In this document: in pieces, positions 28,125 through 38,366 of the stretch
Layout: each line of letters starts with the position of its first letter
Position numbering within the stretch: position 1 is the first letter of the stretch
Source: Stenotrophomonas maltophilia
Lineage (GTDB): Bacteria > Pseudomonadota > Gammaproteobacteria > Xanthomonadales > Xanthomonadaceae
Assembly (NCBI RefSeq): GCF_003205835.1
Contig: NZ_CP029773.1
Coordinates: 1,892,501 to 1,956,500, forward strand
DNA length: 64,000 nt
Reading direction: 5' to 3'
Made by a program: the position numbers and the translations under genes
The notes under the pieces: generated by a model
Told to the model about the DNA's origin: nothing
Databases searched by the model: none
The model's input: only the letters and a program-made list of their open reading frames with translations

Positions 28125-28760
28125 TCAGCCGGCCCACAGCGACACGACGATCCATAGCGCCAGTGCGATCATCAGAAGCCCTGCGGCCCGCTCAAGCCAG
28201 GGCAGGGCGCGTGCGAACCGACGCAGCACCCACGGGTGACCGACCAGCGCGGCGACCAGCAGATCCCAAAGCAGGACGATGCCGAACATCCACGCGCCAT
28301 AGAAGAATTTCGTTGCGGCGTTGGCCTGCGGGCCGTTGAGCATTGCCGCCAACGTTGCGTAGAACAGCGCATTCTTCGGGTTCAGCAGCGCAGACAGGAC
28401 GCCCAGCCCTGCCGCCTTCCACCATCCATGGGTACCGCCCGCTGGCGATCCGGCGGCAGCGTCAGCTGCCTGCAGCGTCGTCGAGCCCGCATGGCGCAGG
28501 AACAGCGTGCCGAGGTACAGCAGGAAGCCGCAGCCCGCCAACTGCACCGCAATGAACCCTGCGCTGCCCGCGCGCAGCATGGCCATTCCAGTGAAAGCCG
28601 CCACGATGAAGACGCCGTTGCCGACGGCGATGCCTGCGCAGGCGCCACTGGCGGTGCGCCAGCCGGAGGTGATCGCGGTGCGTGCAACGAGGAAGAAATC
28701 GGGACCGGGTGAGAGCAGGGCGAGAAAATGTACGGTGGCGATGATCAGGAACTGTTCCAT
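28125..28760 (-). CDS. LysE/RhtB-family amino acid exporter
   Basis: A 211-residue, six-helix inner-membrane exporter. It carries the family motif LLSPGPDFFLVARTAITSGW at about residues 16-35 and the NPKNALFYATLA motif mid-protein. Members export amino acids such as lysine, threonine or homoserine lactone; the substrate here is not predictable. It lies between an AraC regulator and a second LysE-like gene, all in the same direction, and the regulator probably controls export. Confidence 0.88.
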   Translation of the reverse strand: MEQFLIIATVHFLALLSPGPDFFLVARTAITSGWRTASGACAGIAVGNGVFIVAAFTGMAMLRAGSAGFIAVQLAGCGFLLYLGTLFLRHAGSTTLQAADAAAGSPAGGTHGWWKAAGLGVLSALLNPKNALFYATLAAMLNGPQANAATKFFYGAWMFGIVLLWDLLVAALVGHPWVLRRFARALPWLERAAGLLMIALALWIVVSLWAG

Positions 28761-28834
28761 CGGGTCCGGCGGCGGCTGGCTGGGGCGCCAGTCTGGGGAT
28801 GTGCCGCGCAGTGGTATTGAACGTTATTGCAGGC

Positions 28835-29650
28835 TCAGCGCCGGTACTGGCCCGGGGTTGCACCGGCGTGGGCCTTGAAGACCCGCTGGAAATGACTCTG
28901 GTCGGCGAAACCCAGCGCATGCGCGACCGCGGCCAGCGCCTGACCTTCGCACAACCGCCGGCGCGCCTCCTGGATGCGCTGGTCGATCTGCCAGGCGTGT
29001 GGGGTCAGGCCCGTGGCACGTCGGAAGGCGCGGATCAGCTGGTAGCGGCTCATGCCTGCCAGCGATGCGAGCTCCTGCAGGGCCGGGGTGTGTTCGAGCC
29101 GCTGGCGCAGAACGTCCATCACCGGCTGCATCCGCTGCTGTAGTGCGGCATCTTCAGGCGGGCCGGCGACGGCTACACCATCGTGTTCATCCAGATCGCC
29201 GACGAACGCGATCAGGGCCGCTTCCTTGACGCTGACCGGATCGTCGGAGAACAACGTCTCGTTGAGCTGGCAATATTGCTGGTAGCGCGGGCGATGGTGG
29301 GAGATCCGGATCGGTTCCTGCTGCCAGTCGGGTCCGGGCAGGCCGTCATACTCGGCGCGGACCTCGGCCATCCAGCGCGCATCCAGGTGCAGCATCTGGT
29401 AGCTCCAGACCTGGCCGGGCAGGGGGTTGCAGGCATGCACGCGGCCTGCGGGTACGCCGACCAGATTGCCGGGTTGCAGCAGGCGCGGTCCTTCCGCGGC
29501 GCCGGTGAACACGCTGCTGCCGGCGTCCACGGCGCCGATCGAGAAGGTGTCATGGCTGTGCGGGCGATGGCAGGCGCGGCTGTCGCAGGCCCGTCGGCTT
29601 TCGACGAAGGGCATGCGCGGGTCACGCCAGAATTCGGTGGCAGAGCGCAT
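28835..29650 (-). CDS. AraC-family transcriptional regulator
   Basis: A 271-residue regulator with an N-terminal cupin-type AraC-binding domain (CHRPHSHDTFSIGAVDAG near residue 28) and a C-terminal pair of helix-turn-helix motifs (LQELASLAGMSRYQLIRAFR and AVAHALGFADQSHFQRVFKA). The start at 29650 fits the domain; sequence further up overlaps the divergent moeB start. AraC regulators of this type commonly sit beside LysE exporters, as here. Confidence 0.9.
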   Translation of the reverse strand: MRSATEFWRDPRMPFVESRRACDSRACHRPHSHDTFSIGAVDAGSSVFTGAAEGPRLLQPGNLVGVPAGRVHACNPLPGQVWSYQMLHLDARWMAEVRAEYDGLPGPDWQQEPIRISHHRPRYQQYCQLNETLFSDDPVSVKEAALIAFVGDLDEHDGVAVAGPPEDAALQQRMQPVMDVLRQRLEHTPALQELASLAGMSRYQLIRAFRRATGLTPHAWQIDQRIQEARRRLCEGQALAAVAHALGFADQSHFQRVFKAHAGATPGQYRR

Positions 29651-29739
29651 GCAGCGGTTCCGGGATGCAGGGGGCGACGCCCGCATGGTGCCATGTTCGG
29701 GGCAAGGCGCGTCGAGGGTGTCTGCGCGATAATGCGGCC

Positions 29740-30876
29740 ATGAGCATCCAAGAGCTTTCCCCCGCGCGGGCACGCGAGCGCCTGGCCCACGGCGCGGTGC
29801 TGATCGATGTGCGCGAAGCGCACGAACGGGCCGGCGGGATGGCCGAGGGCGCGCGCGGCGTGGCCAAGGGCGAGCTGCAGGCCGACCCGGCCGCGCATCT
29901 GCCAAAGCACGACCAGGAGATCCTGCTGATCTGCCAGAGCGGCAAACGCTCGGCCGATGCCGCGCAGTTCCTGTTGGAGGCCGGCTACACCCGCGTCGCT
30001 TCCGTGACGGGCGGAACCGTGGCCTGGCGCGAGCAGTCGCTGCCGCTGGTGCAGCCGCTGGCCAGCGCTGCCGACCGCGACTTCTACGACCGCTATTCGC
30101 GCCACCTGCTGCTGCCGCAGGTGGGCGAGGCCGGCCAGCGGCGTCTGCAGCAATCACGCGTGCTGGTGCTGGGTGCAGGTGGTCTGGGCGCACCGGCCGG
30201 CTTCTATCTGGCCGCCGCTGGGGTAGGGCATCTGCGCTTCGCCGACCATGACCGCGTGGAGCGTAGCAACCTGCACCGGCAGATCGTGCATACCGAGGCC
30301 AGCGTCGGCCAGTTCAAGGTCGATTCCGCGCGCGAGCGGCTGCTGGCGCTGAACCCGTCGATCGAGGTCGAGGCGGTGCCGGAGCGGGTCACCTCCGAGA
30401 ACGTGGATGCGCTGATCGAGGGCGTGGACGTGGTGCTGGATGGGTCGGACAACTTCCCGCTGCGCTACCTGCTCAACGACGCCTGCATCAAGCACGCCAA
30501 GCCGCTGGTGTATGCCGCCATCGAGCGCTTCGACGGTCAGGTAAGCGTGTTTGACGCCGGCCGCCAGCGCGGTGTGGCGCCGTGCTACCGCTGCCTGTTC
30601 CCCGAGCCGCCGCCGCCGGAGTTCGCGCCGAACTGTTCCGAGGCGGGCGTGCTGGGTGTGCTGCCCGGTCTGGCTGGCGTGCTGCAGGCCACCGAGGTGC
30701 TGAAGCTGCTGCTGGGCATCGGCGAGCCGCTGGTGGGGCGGCTGCTGCGCTTCGATGCGCTGGGCATGCGCTTCCGCGAGACCGGCATCCGGCCAGACCC
30801 GCACTGCCCGGTGTGCGCGCCGGGCGTGCCGTTCCCGGGGTATATCGATTACGCCGCGTTCTGCCGGGGCGGGTGA
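29740..30876 (+). CDS. moeB: Rhodanese-MoeB fusion (molybdopterin-synthase adenylyltransferase)
   Basis: A 378-residue protein. Residues 1-100 are a rhodanese domain with the active Cys in LICQSGKRSADAA. Residues 110-378 are a ThiF/MoeB adenylating domain with LVLGAGGLGAPAGFYL (ATP site), DHDRVERSNLHRQ, the catalytic Cys region APNCSEAGVLGVLPG and zinc-binding CYRC and CPVC pairs. It should activate the C terminus of MoaD (or ThiS) and could also supply sulphur. MOCS3/MoeZ proteins have the rhodanese domain at the other end. Its start is partly duplicated at 25741. Confidence 0.92.
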   Translation: MSIQELSPARARERLAHGAVLIDVREAHERAGGMAEGARGVAKGELQADPAAHLPKHDQEILLICQSGKRSADAAQFLLEAGYTRVASVTGGTVAWREQSLPLVQPLASAADRDFYDRYSRHLLLPQVGEAGQRRLQQSRVLVLGAGGLGAPAGFYLAAAGVGHLRFADHDRVERSNLHRQIVHTEASVGQFKVDSARERLLALNPSIEVEAVPERVTSENVDALIEGVDVVLDGSDNFPLRYLLNDACIKHAKPLVYAAIERFDGQVSVFDAGRQRGVAPCYRCLFPEPPPPEFAPNCSEAGVLGVLPGLAGVLQATEVLKLLLGIGEPLVGRLLRFDALGMRFRETGIRPDPHCPVCAPGVPFPGYIDYAAFCRGG

Positions 30877-30897
30877 GGCTGGCCGGGGAGTGGATTG

Positions 30898-30949
30898 GTA
30901 GATGCCGACCTTGGTCGGCGCTTTTGTGCCAACCAAGGTTGGCACCTAC
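30898..30949. repeat. GTAG palindromic repeat pair
   Basis: A plus unit (30898-30920) faces a minus unit (30926-30949), both of the CGACC/AACC core subtype. A further partial unit lies near 30961-30975. The rest of the gap to the antiporter at 31124 shows no gene. Confidence 0.82.
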
Positions 30950-31123
30950 CGAAGGGGCATGGTTGGCACCCACCGACGCGTATGCATGGTTTCGGGATGA
31001 TGCTGGGGGTCACTCCCAGCATCGTTCCACCTCCAAGACAATCCGGCGCAACATGCGTGCTATTGCCGTCATCGGCATTGCTCTATTGTTGAACCCGATT
31101 CTGGATCTTGGGGAACACACCGC

Positions 31124-32956
31124 ATGGCGGTAGAAGCAGCGACCAGCGAGCTGGTCAAGGTCGTGGCCCTGTTGGGCGCGGCGGTGGTGATGGTGCCTTT
31201 GTTCCGCCGGGCCGGCCTGGGCTCGGTGCTGGGCTACTTCGCCGCTGGCCTGGCGATCGGACCGTTCGGGCTGGGCTGGTTCTCCGACCCGCAGGCCATC
31301 CTGCATACCGCCGAGCTCGGCGTGGTGATGTTCCTGTTCGTGATCGGCCTGGAGATGCGGCCCTCGCACCTGTGGAGCCTGCGCAAGGAAATCTTCGGGC
31401 TGGGCACGCTGCAGATCGTTACCTGTGCGGTGGTGCTGACCAGCATCGCCAAACTGTTCGGCCTGCCATGGCAGGTGGCCTTCATCGGCGCCACCGGCTT
31501 CGTGCTCACCTCTACCGCGGTGGTGATGCAGCTGCTGGCCGAGCGTGGCGACATCGCGCTGCCGTCGGGGCAGAAGATCGTTTCCATCCTGCTGTTCGAA
31601 GACCTGCTGATCGTGCCGCTGCTGGCGCTGGTGGCGTGGATGGGACCGAGTGCTGGCAGTGCCGACGGCGAGGGTTCGCGTTGGTTGTCGGTGGCGATCG
31701 GTGTCGGTGCCATCGTCGGCCTGGTGCTGGTCGGCCGCTTCCTGCTCAACCCGCTGTTCCGCGTGCTGGCCGAATCGAAGGCGCGCGAGGTGATGACCGC
31801 CGCCGCGCTGCTGGTGGTGCTGGGTGCGGCGCTGCTGATGCAGCTGTCCGGCCTGTCGATGGCGATGGGCGCGTTCCTCGCCGGCGTGCTGCTGAGCGAG
31901 TCGACCTTCCGCCACCAGATCGAGGCGGACATTGAACCGTTCCGCGGCATCCTGCTCGGCCTGTTCTTCCTCAGCGTGGGCATGGCGCTGGACCTGAGCG
32001 TGGTGGCCGCGCACTGGCAGCTGATCCTCGGCCTGGTGCTGGCGTTGATGGCGGCCAAGGCGCTGTGCATCTACGTGGTCGCGCGCGTGATGGGTAGCGA
32101 TCACGCGCAGGCGCTGGATCGCGGCGTGCTGATGGCGCAGGGTGGCGAGTTCGCCTTTGTGCTGTTCTCCGCCGCCGCATCGGCCGGCGTGATCGATCTG
32201 GAGATCAATGCCAACTTCACCGCCGTGGTGGTGCTGTCGATGGCGCTGACCCCGCTGGTGGTGCTGGTCTACAAACGCATCGCGCCGAAGCCGACGGTGA
32301 ACATGGACGGCGTGGACGAGGCCGACGGCCTGTCCGGCAGCGTGCTGCTGATCGGCTTCGGCCGCTTCGGCCAGGTCGCCAGCCAATCGCTGCTGGCGCG
32401 CGACGTGGACGTGACCATCATCGACAACGATGTGGAGATGATCCAGAGCGCGGCGCGCTTCGGTTTCAAGATCTATTACGGTGATGGCACGCGACTGGAC
32501 GTGCTGCACGCCTCGGGTGCTGCCACAGCACGTGCGATTGCGGTGTGCGTGGACAAGGCCGAGGCCGCCGACCGCATCGTTGAACTGGTGGCACACGAGT
32601 TCCCGCAGGCCAAGCTGATGGTGCGCTCGTTCGACCGCGAGCATTCGCTGCGGTTGATCCATGCCGGTGTCGATTTCCAGATCCGCGAGACGTTTGAATC
32701 GGCAGTGCTGTTCGGCCAGGCCGCGCTGGTGGAGCTGGGTGCGGATGAGGACGACGCGATCGAGATCGCCGAGCAGATCCGCCGCCGCGATGCCGAGCGC
32801 TTCGAGCTTGAGATTGCCGGTGGTGGTTTGAATGCCGGCGCCCGGATGATCTACGGCAACAGCCCGCAGGGCGTACCGACGCCCACGCCGTTCACCGCGC
32901 CGAAGCGCGAGAGCAAGACGCTGAACCCGCAGGATGTGCCGGAAGAGGAAGAATAA
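31124..32956 (+). CDS. KefC-like monovalent cation:proton antiporter (CPA2)
   Basis: A 610-residue inner-membrane antiporter. About twelve helices fill residues 1-385, including LGYFAAGLAIGPFGLGWF and the HQIEADIEPFRGILLGLFFL segment. A cytoplasmic TrkA-N/RCK domain follows, with VLLIGFGRFGQVASQSLLAR for NAD(H) binding. The layout matches KefB/KefC glutathione-gated potassium efflux systems; gating by glutathione is not provable from sequence. No KefF/KefG flavoprotein partner is adjacent. Confidence 0.88.
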   Translation: MAVEAATSELVKVVALLGAAVVMVPLFRRAGLGSVLGYFAAGLAIGPFGLGWFSDPQAILHTAELGVVMFLFVIGLEMRPSHLWSLRKEIFGLGTLQIVTCAVVLTSIAKLFGLPWQVAFIGATGFVLTSTAVVMQLLAERGDIALPSGQKIVSILLFEDLLIVPLLALVAWMGPSAGSADGEGSRWLSVAIGVGAIVGLVLVGRFLLNPLFRVLAESKAREVMTAAALLVVLGAALLMQLSGLSMAMGAFLAGVLLSESTFRHQIEADIEPFRGILLGLFFLSVGMALDLSVVAAHWQLILGLVLALMAAKALCIYVVARVMGSDHAQALDRGVLMAQGGEFAFVLFSAAASAGVIDLEINANFTAVVVLSMALTPLVVLVYKRIAPKPTVNMDGVDEADGLSGSVLLIGFGRFGQVASQSLLARDVDVTIIDNDVEMIQSAARFGFKIYYGDGTRLDVLHASGAATARAIAVCVDKAEAADRIVELVAHEFPQAKLMVRSFDREHSLRLIHAGVDFQIRETFESAVLFGQAALVELGADEDDAIEIAEQIRRRDAERFELEIAGGGLNAGARMIYGNSPQGVPTPTPFTAPKRESKTLNPQDVPEEEE

Positions 32957-32962
32957 AGCCCG

Positions 32963-33036
32963 GTAGTGCCGGCCGCTGGCCGGCAAATACGGAAACGTTC
33001 CGACGCATGAGGTTGCCGGCCAGCGGCCGGCACTAC
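32963..33036. repeat. Head-to-head GTAG palindromic repeat pair
   Basis: Same core and layout as the pairs at 3577 and 18799, placed six bases after the antiporter stop. Confidence 0.88.
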
Positions 33037-33062
33037 CGGAGGTTGGCAATTTGAGTCACCCC

Positions 33063-33103
33063 GGGGTCAGAGCCCTTTGCCTGTGGCAAAGGGATCCGAC
33101 CCC
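33063..33103. repeat. GGGGTC palindromic repeat
   Basis: GGGGTCAGAGCCCTTTGC followed by GCAAAGGGATCCGACCCC, in the opposite orientation to the copy at 14060. Confidence 0.8.
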
Positions 33104-33182
33104 ATCAGGACCCCATTCCGCGGTGGGCGAGGGGGCCTGAATCGGGGACAATAGCGTCCCCGCCGCCCCACGCCCGCTCCCG

Positions 33183-34061
33183 ATGACCGATTCCGCCCCC
33201 CAGCTTCCTGCCCGCATCCTTGATGGCCGCCGCATCGCCGAGGACCTGCTCGACAGCCTGAAGGTGCGCGTTGACGCCCGCGTGGCAGCCGGTGGCAGCC
33301 GCCCGGGCCTGGCCGTGGTGCTGGTCGGTGGCGACCCAGCCTCGACCGTGTACGTGCGCAACAAGCGCCGTGCCGCCGAGAAGGTCGGCATCGAAGCACA
33401 TGACTACGACCTGCCGGCCGGTACTACGGAAGCCGAGCTGCTCGACCTGATCGACCAGCTCAATGCCGATCCGAAGATCAACGGCATCCTGATCCAGCTG
33501 CCGCTGCCGGGCATTCCGGACGCGCGCCGGCTGATCCAGCGCATCGACCCGCGCAAGGACGTGGATGGCTTCCACCCGGAAAACGTCGGCCACCTGGCCC
33601 TGCGCGAGTTCGGCCTGCGCCCGTGCACCCCGCGCGGCATCACCACGCTGCTGGGCCACACCGACCAGCCGGTGCGCGGCCGCAACGCCACCATCGTGGG
33701 CGTGAGCAACCACGTCGGCCGCCCGATGGGCCTGGAGCTGCTGATTGCCGGCTGCACCGTGACCAGCTGCCACAAGTTCACCCCCAAGGACGTGCTGGAA
33801 CAGGCCGTGCGCAACGCCGACATCCTGGTGGTGGCGGTGGGTCGCCCGGGCATCGTGCCGGGCGAATGGGTGAAGCCGGGCGCGGTGGTGATCGATGTCG
33901 GTATCAACCGGTTGGATGACGGCCGCCTGGTGGGCGACGTCGGGTTTGAAGCCGCCGCCCAGCGGGCCAGTTGGATCACCCCGGTGCCGGGTGGCGTGGG
34001 TCCGATGACCGTGGCCACGTTGATGCAGAACACGTTGGAAGCGGCGGAAGCGCTGAGCTGA
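33183..34061 (+). CDS. folD: Methylenetetrahydrofolate dehydrogenase / cyclohydrolase
   Basis: Bifunctional one-carbon enzyme of 292 residues. The substrate and catalytic regions are [17 protein letters not shown] (with the key Lys of the YxxxK motif region), [22 protein letters not shown] and the cofactor loop [11 protein letters not shown], followed by [16 protein letters not shown]. It supplies 10-formyl-THF for purine synthesis, fitting with guaB and guaA nearby. Confidence 0.95.
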   Translation: MTDSAPQLPARILDGRRIAEDLLDSLKVRVDARVAAGGSRPGLAVVLVGGDPASTVYVRNKRRAAEKVGIEAHDYDLPAGTTEAELLDLIDQLNADPKINGILIQLPLPGIPDARRLIQRIDPRKDVDGFHPENVGHLALREFGLRPCTPRGITTLLGHTDQPVRGRNATIVGVSNHVGRPMGLELLIAGCTVTSCHKFTPKDVLEQAVRNADILVVAVGRPGIVPGEWVKPGAVVIDVGINRLDDGRLVGDVGFEAAAQRASWITPVPGGVGPMTVATLMQNTLEAAEALS

Positions 34062-34072
34062 CCGCAGCGGCT

Positions 34073-34377
34073 CGCTCCTGGTAGGTGCCAACCTTGGTTG
34101 GCACACATCCATCGGGGCCATCGGCCCAGCTGGGGCACCGGTGCCGGACAGATCGTGTCAACCAAGGTTGGCACCTACCAAAGGCAGTTCCAGGACTGGC
34201 CCGAGTGATCCTCTTAAGGTGGGTGCCGACCGTTGGTCGGCACAATGCTGGGGCAGGCCGATGACCCGCTCCTGGTAGGTGCCAACCTTGGTTGGCACAT
34301 CCATCGGGGCCATCGGCCCATCTGGGGCACCGGTGCCGGACGGATCGTGCCAACCAAGGTTGGCACCCACCAAAGGC
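34073..34377. repeat. Direct repeat of a GTAG palindrome pair
   Basis: Two nearly identical units (34073-34185 and 34267-34377) differ by a 2-base indel and a few substitutions. Each contains a plus GTAG unit, a spacer with ATCGGGGCCATCGGCCCA and a minus GTAG unit. A lone half unit (GTGCCGACCGTTGGTCGGCAC) lies between them near 34222-34244. They fill most of the 441-base folD-guaB gap; no gene was seen there. Confidence 0.88.
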
Positions 34378-34448
34378 GGTATGCCGTCGGCCCCGACGGC
34401 CCCCCTGAACCAATCACCGCCCGCGCGACACTGCGTCGCATCTACCCC

Positions 34449-35965
<1,517 letters not shown>

Positions 35966-35966
<1 letters not shown>

Positions 35967-36553
35967 TGCGCTTGCGAACTGCTCTTGCGATTACGGGCAG
36001 CCTGCTGATGGCAGGCTGTTCGTTGTCCGAACCGCCGCCGCGCTCCGGGTCTCCGGGCGCGGCGGTTTCGCAACTGCAGGACGTACAGGCGTGCCAGAAC
36101 GCGTTCTCGCTGCCAAAGGGTTGGCAGGTGCAGGCCGCTGGCGAGCAGCGCTGGCTGCTGAAGGGCACCGGCGAGCGCCCGCTGCAGGTGATCCTGCGGT
36201 GCGTTACCGATCTGGGTGACAGGCTTGAAGACCCCGTGGTCACCGCCGAGCTGGGGCCGTTGGAGCCGAAGCGGATGAGTGCAGCGATGGCCGATTGGGG
36301 TAATGCGAAAGCATCTGGCTACCCGATGCGTGCCTTTCAACGGCGCATCGTACCCGGCACCGAAGTGCAGGAAATCGCCGAGCTGCCGCGCGCCAACCGC
36401 TCCAACGCCAACGCACCGCACGGCCTGCTGATGCTGCGCTGGGACGAGGAAGACACCTCACATATTCAACAACGCGAGGCGTTCATCGCCACGCTGACGC
36501 AGAGCCTTGAAGCGCCGGGCGCTGCGAAAAACACCACTGGAACGGCACCATGA
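35966..36553 (+). CDS. Small lipoprotein between guaB and guaA, unknown function
   Basis: A 195-residue predicted lipoprotein with lipobox [10 protein letters not shown] (Cys near residue 18). The rest is soluble, with [17 protein letters not shown] and a C-terminal helix; no known domain was recognised. Its start overlaps the guaB stop by one base (TGATG) and its end overlaps the guaA start by four bases, so all three are translationally coupled. Position alone gives no link to purine synthesis. Confidence 0.85.
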
Positions 36554-38115
36554 CCAACATCCATAACGACAAGATCCTCATCCTCGATTTCGGCGCGCAG
36601 TACACGCAGCTGATCGCCCGCCGCATCCGCGAGCTGGGCGTCTACTGCGAAATCTGGGCGTGGGACCACAACCCTGCCGAGATCGCTGCGTTCGGCGCCA
36701 AGGGCATCATCCTGTCCGGTGGCCCGGAATCGACCACGCTGCCGGGTGCCCCGGCCGCGCCGCAGGAAGTGTTCGACAGCGGCCTGCCGATCTTCGGCAT
36801 CTGCTACGGCATGCAGACCCTGGCCGCGCAGCTGGGCGGTGCGACCGAAGCCGCTGACCAGCGCGAATTCGGCCACGCCGAAGTGAACGTGATCAACCCG
36901 GATGCACTGTTCAAGGGCCTGAGCGACCACGGCGGCGAGCCGAAGCTGAATGTCTGGATGAGCCACGGCGACCACGTCTCCGTTGCGCCGCCGGGCTTCA
37001 CCATCACCGCTACCACCGACCGCATTCCGGTGGCTGCCATGGCCAACGAAGAAAAGCGCTGGTACGGCGTGCAGTTCCACCCGGAAGTGACCCACACCCT
37101 GCAGGGCCAGGCGCTGCTGCGCCGCTTCGTGGTGGATGTGTGCGGCTGCCAGACCCTGTGGACCGCTGCCAACATCATTGACGACCAGATCGCCCGCGTG
37201 CGCGAACAGGTGGGCGATGACGAAGTGATCCTGGGCCTGTCCGGTGGCGTCGATTCGTCCGTCGTGGCCGCGCTGCTGCACAAGGCCATCGGCGAGAAGC
37301 TGACCTGCGTGTTCGTGGATACCGGCCTGCTGCGCTGGCAGGAAGGCGACCAGGTGATGGCGATGTTCGCCGAGCACATGGGCGTGAAGGTGGTGCGCGT
37401 GAACGCGGCCGACCGTTACTTCGCCGCGCTGGAAGGCGTGAGCGACCCGGAAGCCAAGCGCAAGATCATCGGCAACCTGTTCGTTGAGATCTTCGACGAA
37501 GAGTCGAACAAGCTGAAGAACGCCAAGTGGCTGGCGCAGGGCACCATCTACCCGGACGTGATCGAGTCGGCCGGCAGCAAGACCGGCAAGGCGCATGTGA
37601 TCAAGAGCCACCACAACGTGGGCGGCCTGCCGGAGCACATGAAGCTGGGCCTGGTGGAGCCGCTGCGCGAGCTGTTCAAGGACGAAGTGCGCCGCTTGGG
37701 CGTTGAGCTCGGCCTGCCGCGCAGCATGGTCTACCGCCATCCGTTCCCGGGCCCGGGCCTGGGCGTGCGTATTCTGGGTGAAGTGAAGCGCGAATACGCC
37801 GAGCTGCTGGCCAAGGCCGATGCCATCTTCATTGATGAGCTGCGCAAGGCGGATCTGTACGACAAGACCAGCCAGGCGTTTGCCGTGTTCTTGCCGGTGA
37901 AGTCGGTGGGCGTGGTGGGTGATGCGCGGGCTTATGAGTGGGTGATTGCGCTGCGTGCGGTGGAGACGATTGACTTCATGACGGCGCATTGGGCGCATCT
38001 GCCGTATGAGTTCCTGGGGACGGTGAGCAACCGGATCATCAATGAGTTGCGGGGGGTGTCGCGGGTGGTTTATGACATCTCGGGGAAGCCGCCGGCGACT
38101 ATTGAGTGGGAATGA
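36550..38115 (+). CDS. guaA: GMP synthase (glutamine-hydrolysing)
   Basis: Converts XMP to GMP with glutamine. Residues 1-200 are the amidotransferase with the nucleophile Cys in [16 protein letters not shown] and His/Glu in QFHPEVTHT. The ATP-pyrophosphatase domain follows ([19 protein letters not shown]) and then the GMP-synthase C-terminal domain ending in KPPATIEWE. It has 521 residues. The last 75 or so codons change in style toward G- and T-ending codons (see findings). The 3' end is a known island insertion site. Confidence 0.97.
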   Translation: MTNIHNDKILILDFGAQYTQLIARRIRELGVYCEIWAWDHNPAEIAAFGAKGIILSGGPESTTLPGAPAAPQEVFDSGLPIFGICYGMQTLAAQLGGATEAADQREFGHAEVNVINPDALFKGLSDHGGEPKLNVWMSHGDHVSVAPPGFTITATTDRIPVAAMANEEKRWYGVQFHPEVTHTLQGQALLRRFVVDVCGCQTLWTAANIIDDQIARVREQVGDDEVILGLSGGVDSSVVAALLHKAIGEKLTCVFVDTGLLRWQEGDQVMAMFAEHMGVKVVRVNAADRYFAALEGVSDPEAKRKIIGNLFVEIFDEESNKLKNAKWLAQGTIYPDVIESAGSKTGKAHVIKSHHNVGGLPEHMKLGLVEPLRELFKDEVRRLGVELGLPRSMVYRHPFPGPGLGVRILGEVKREYAELLAKADAIFIDELRKADLYDKTSQAFAVFLPVKSVGVVGDARAYEWVIALRAVETIDFMTAHWAHLPYEFLGTVSNRIINELRGVSRVVYDISGKPPATIEWE

Positions 38116-38127
38116 GTTGAAAGAACG

Positions 38128-38156
38128 AGGGCGCCGAGAGGCGCCCTTGTTGTTTT
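38128..38156 (+). terminator. Rho-independent terminator after guaA
   Basis: AGGGCGCC and GGCGCCCT form a perfect 8-bp stem around GAGA, followed by TGTTGTTTT. Confidence 0.85.
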
Positions 38157-38366
38157 AGGGGAGGTGCGAGCCTATCAGTTGAGTCTAATGGGCGGGCCTA
38201 GCTGGGGCATTGACGACCATTGGGCGCTGATACAATGTCACGGGTAACCACTTCGCCAAGATCCTGACTCGTAGAGCCACAACTTGCGAAGTATCAAGCC
38301 CGTCGTGCTGACAGCCGAGTTCTTGGGCGGGCTGGATTAATGGCTTCGAGAATGGGAGGAGGCGCG

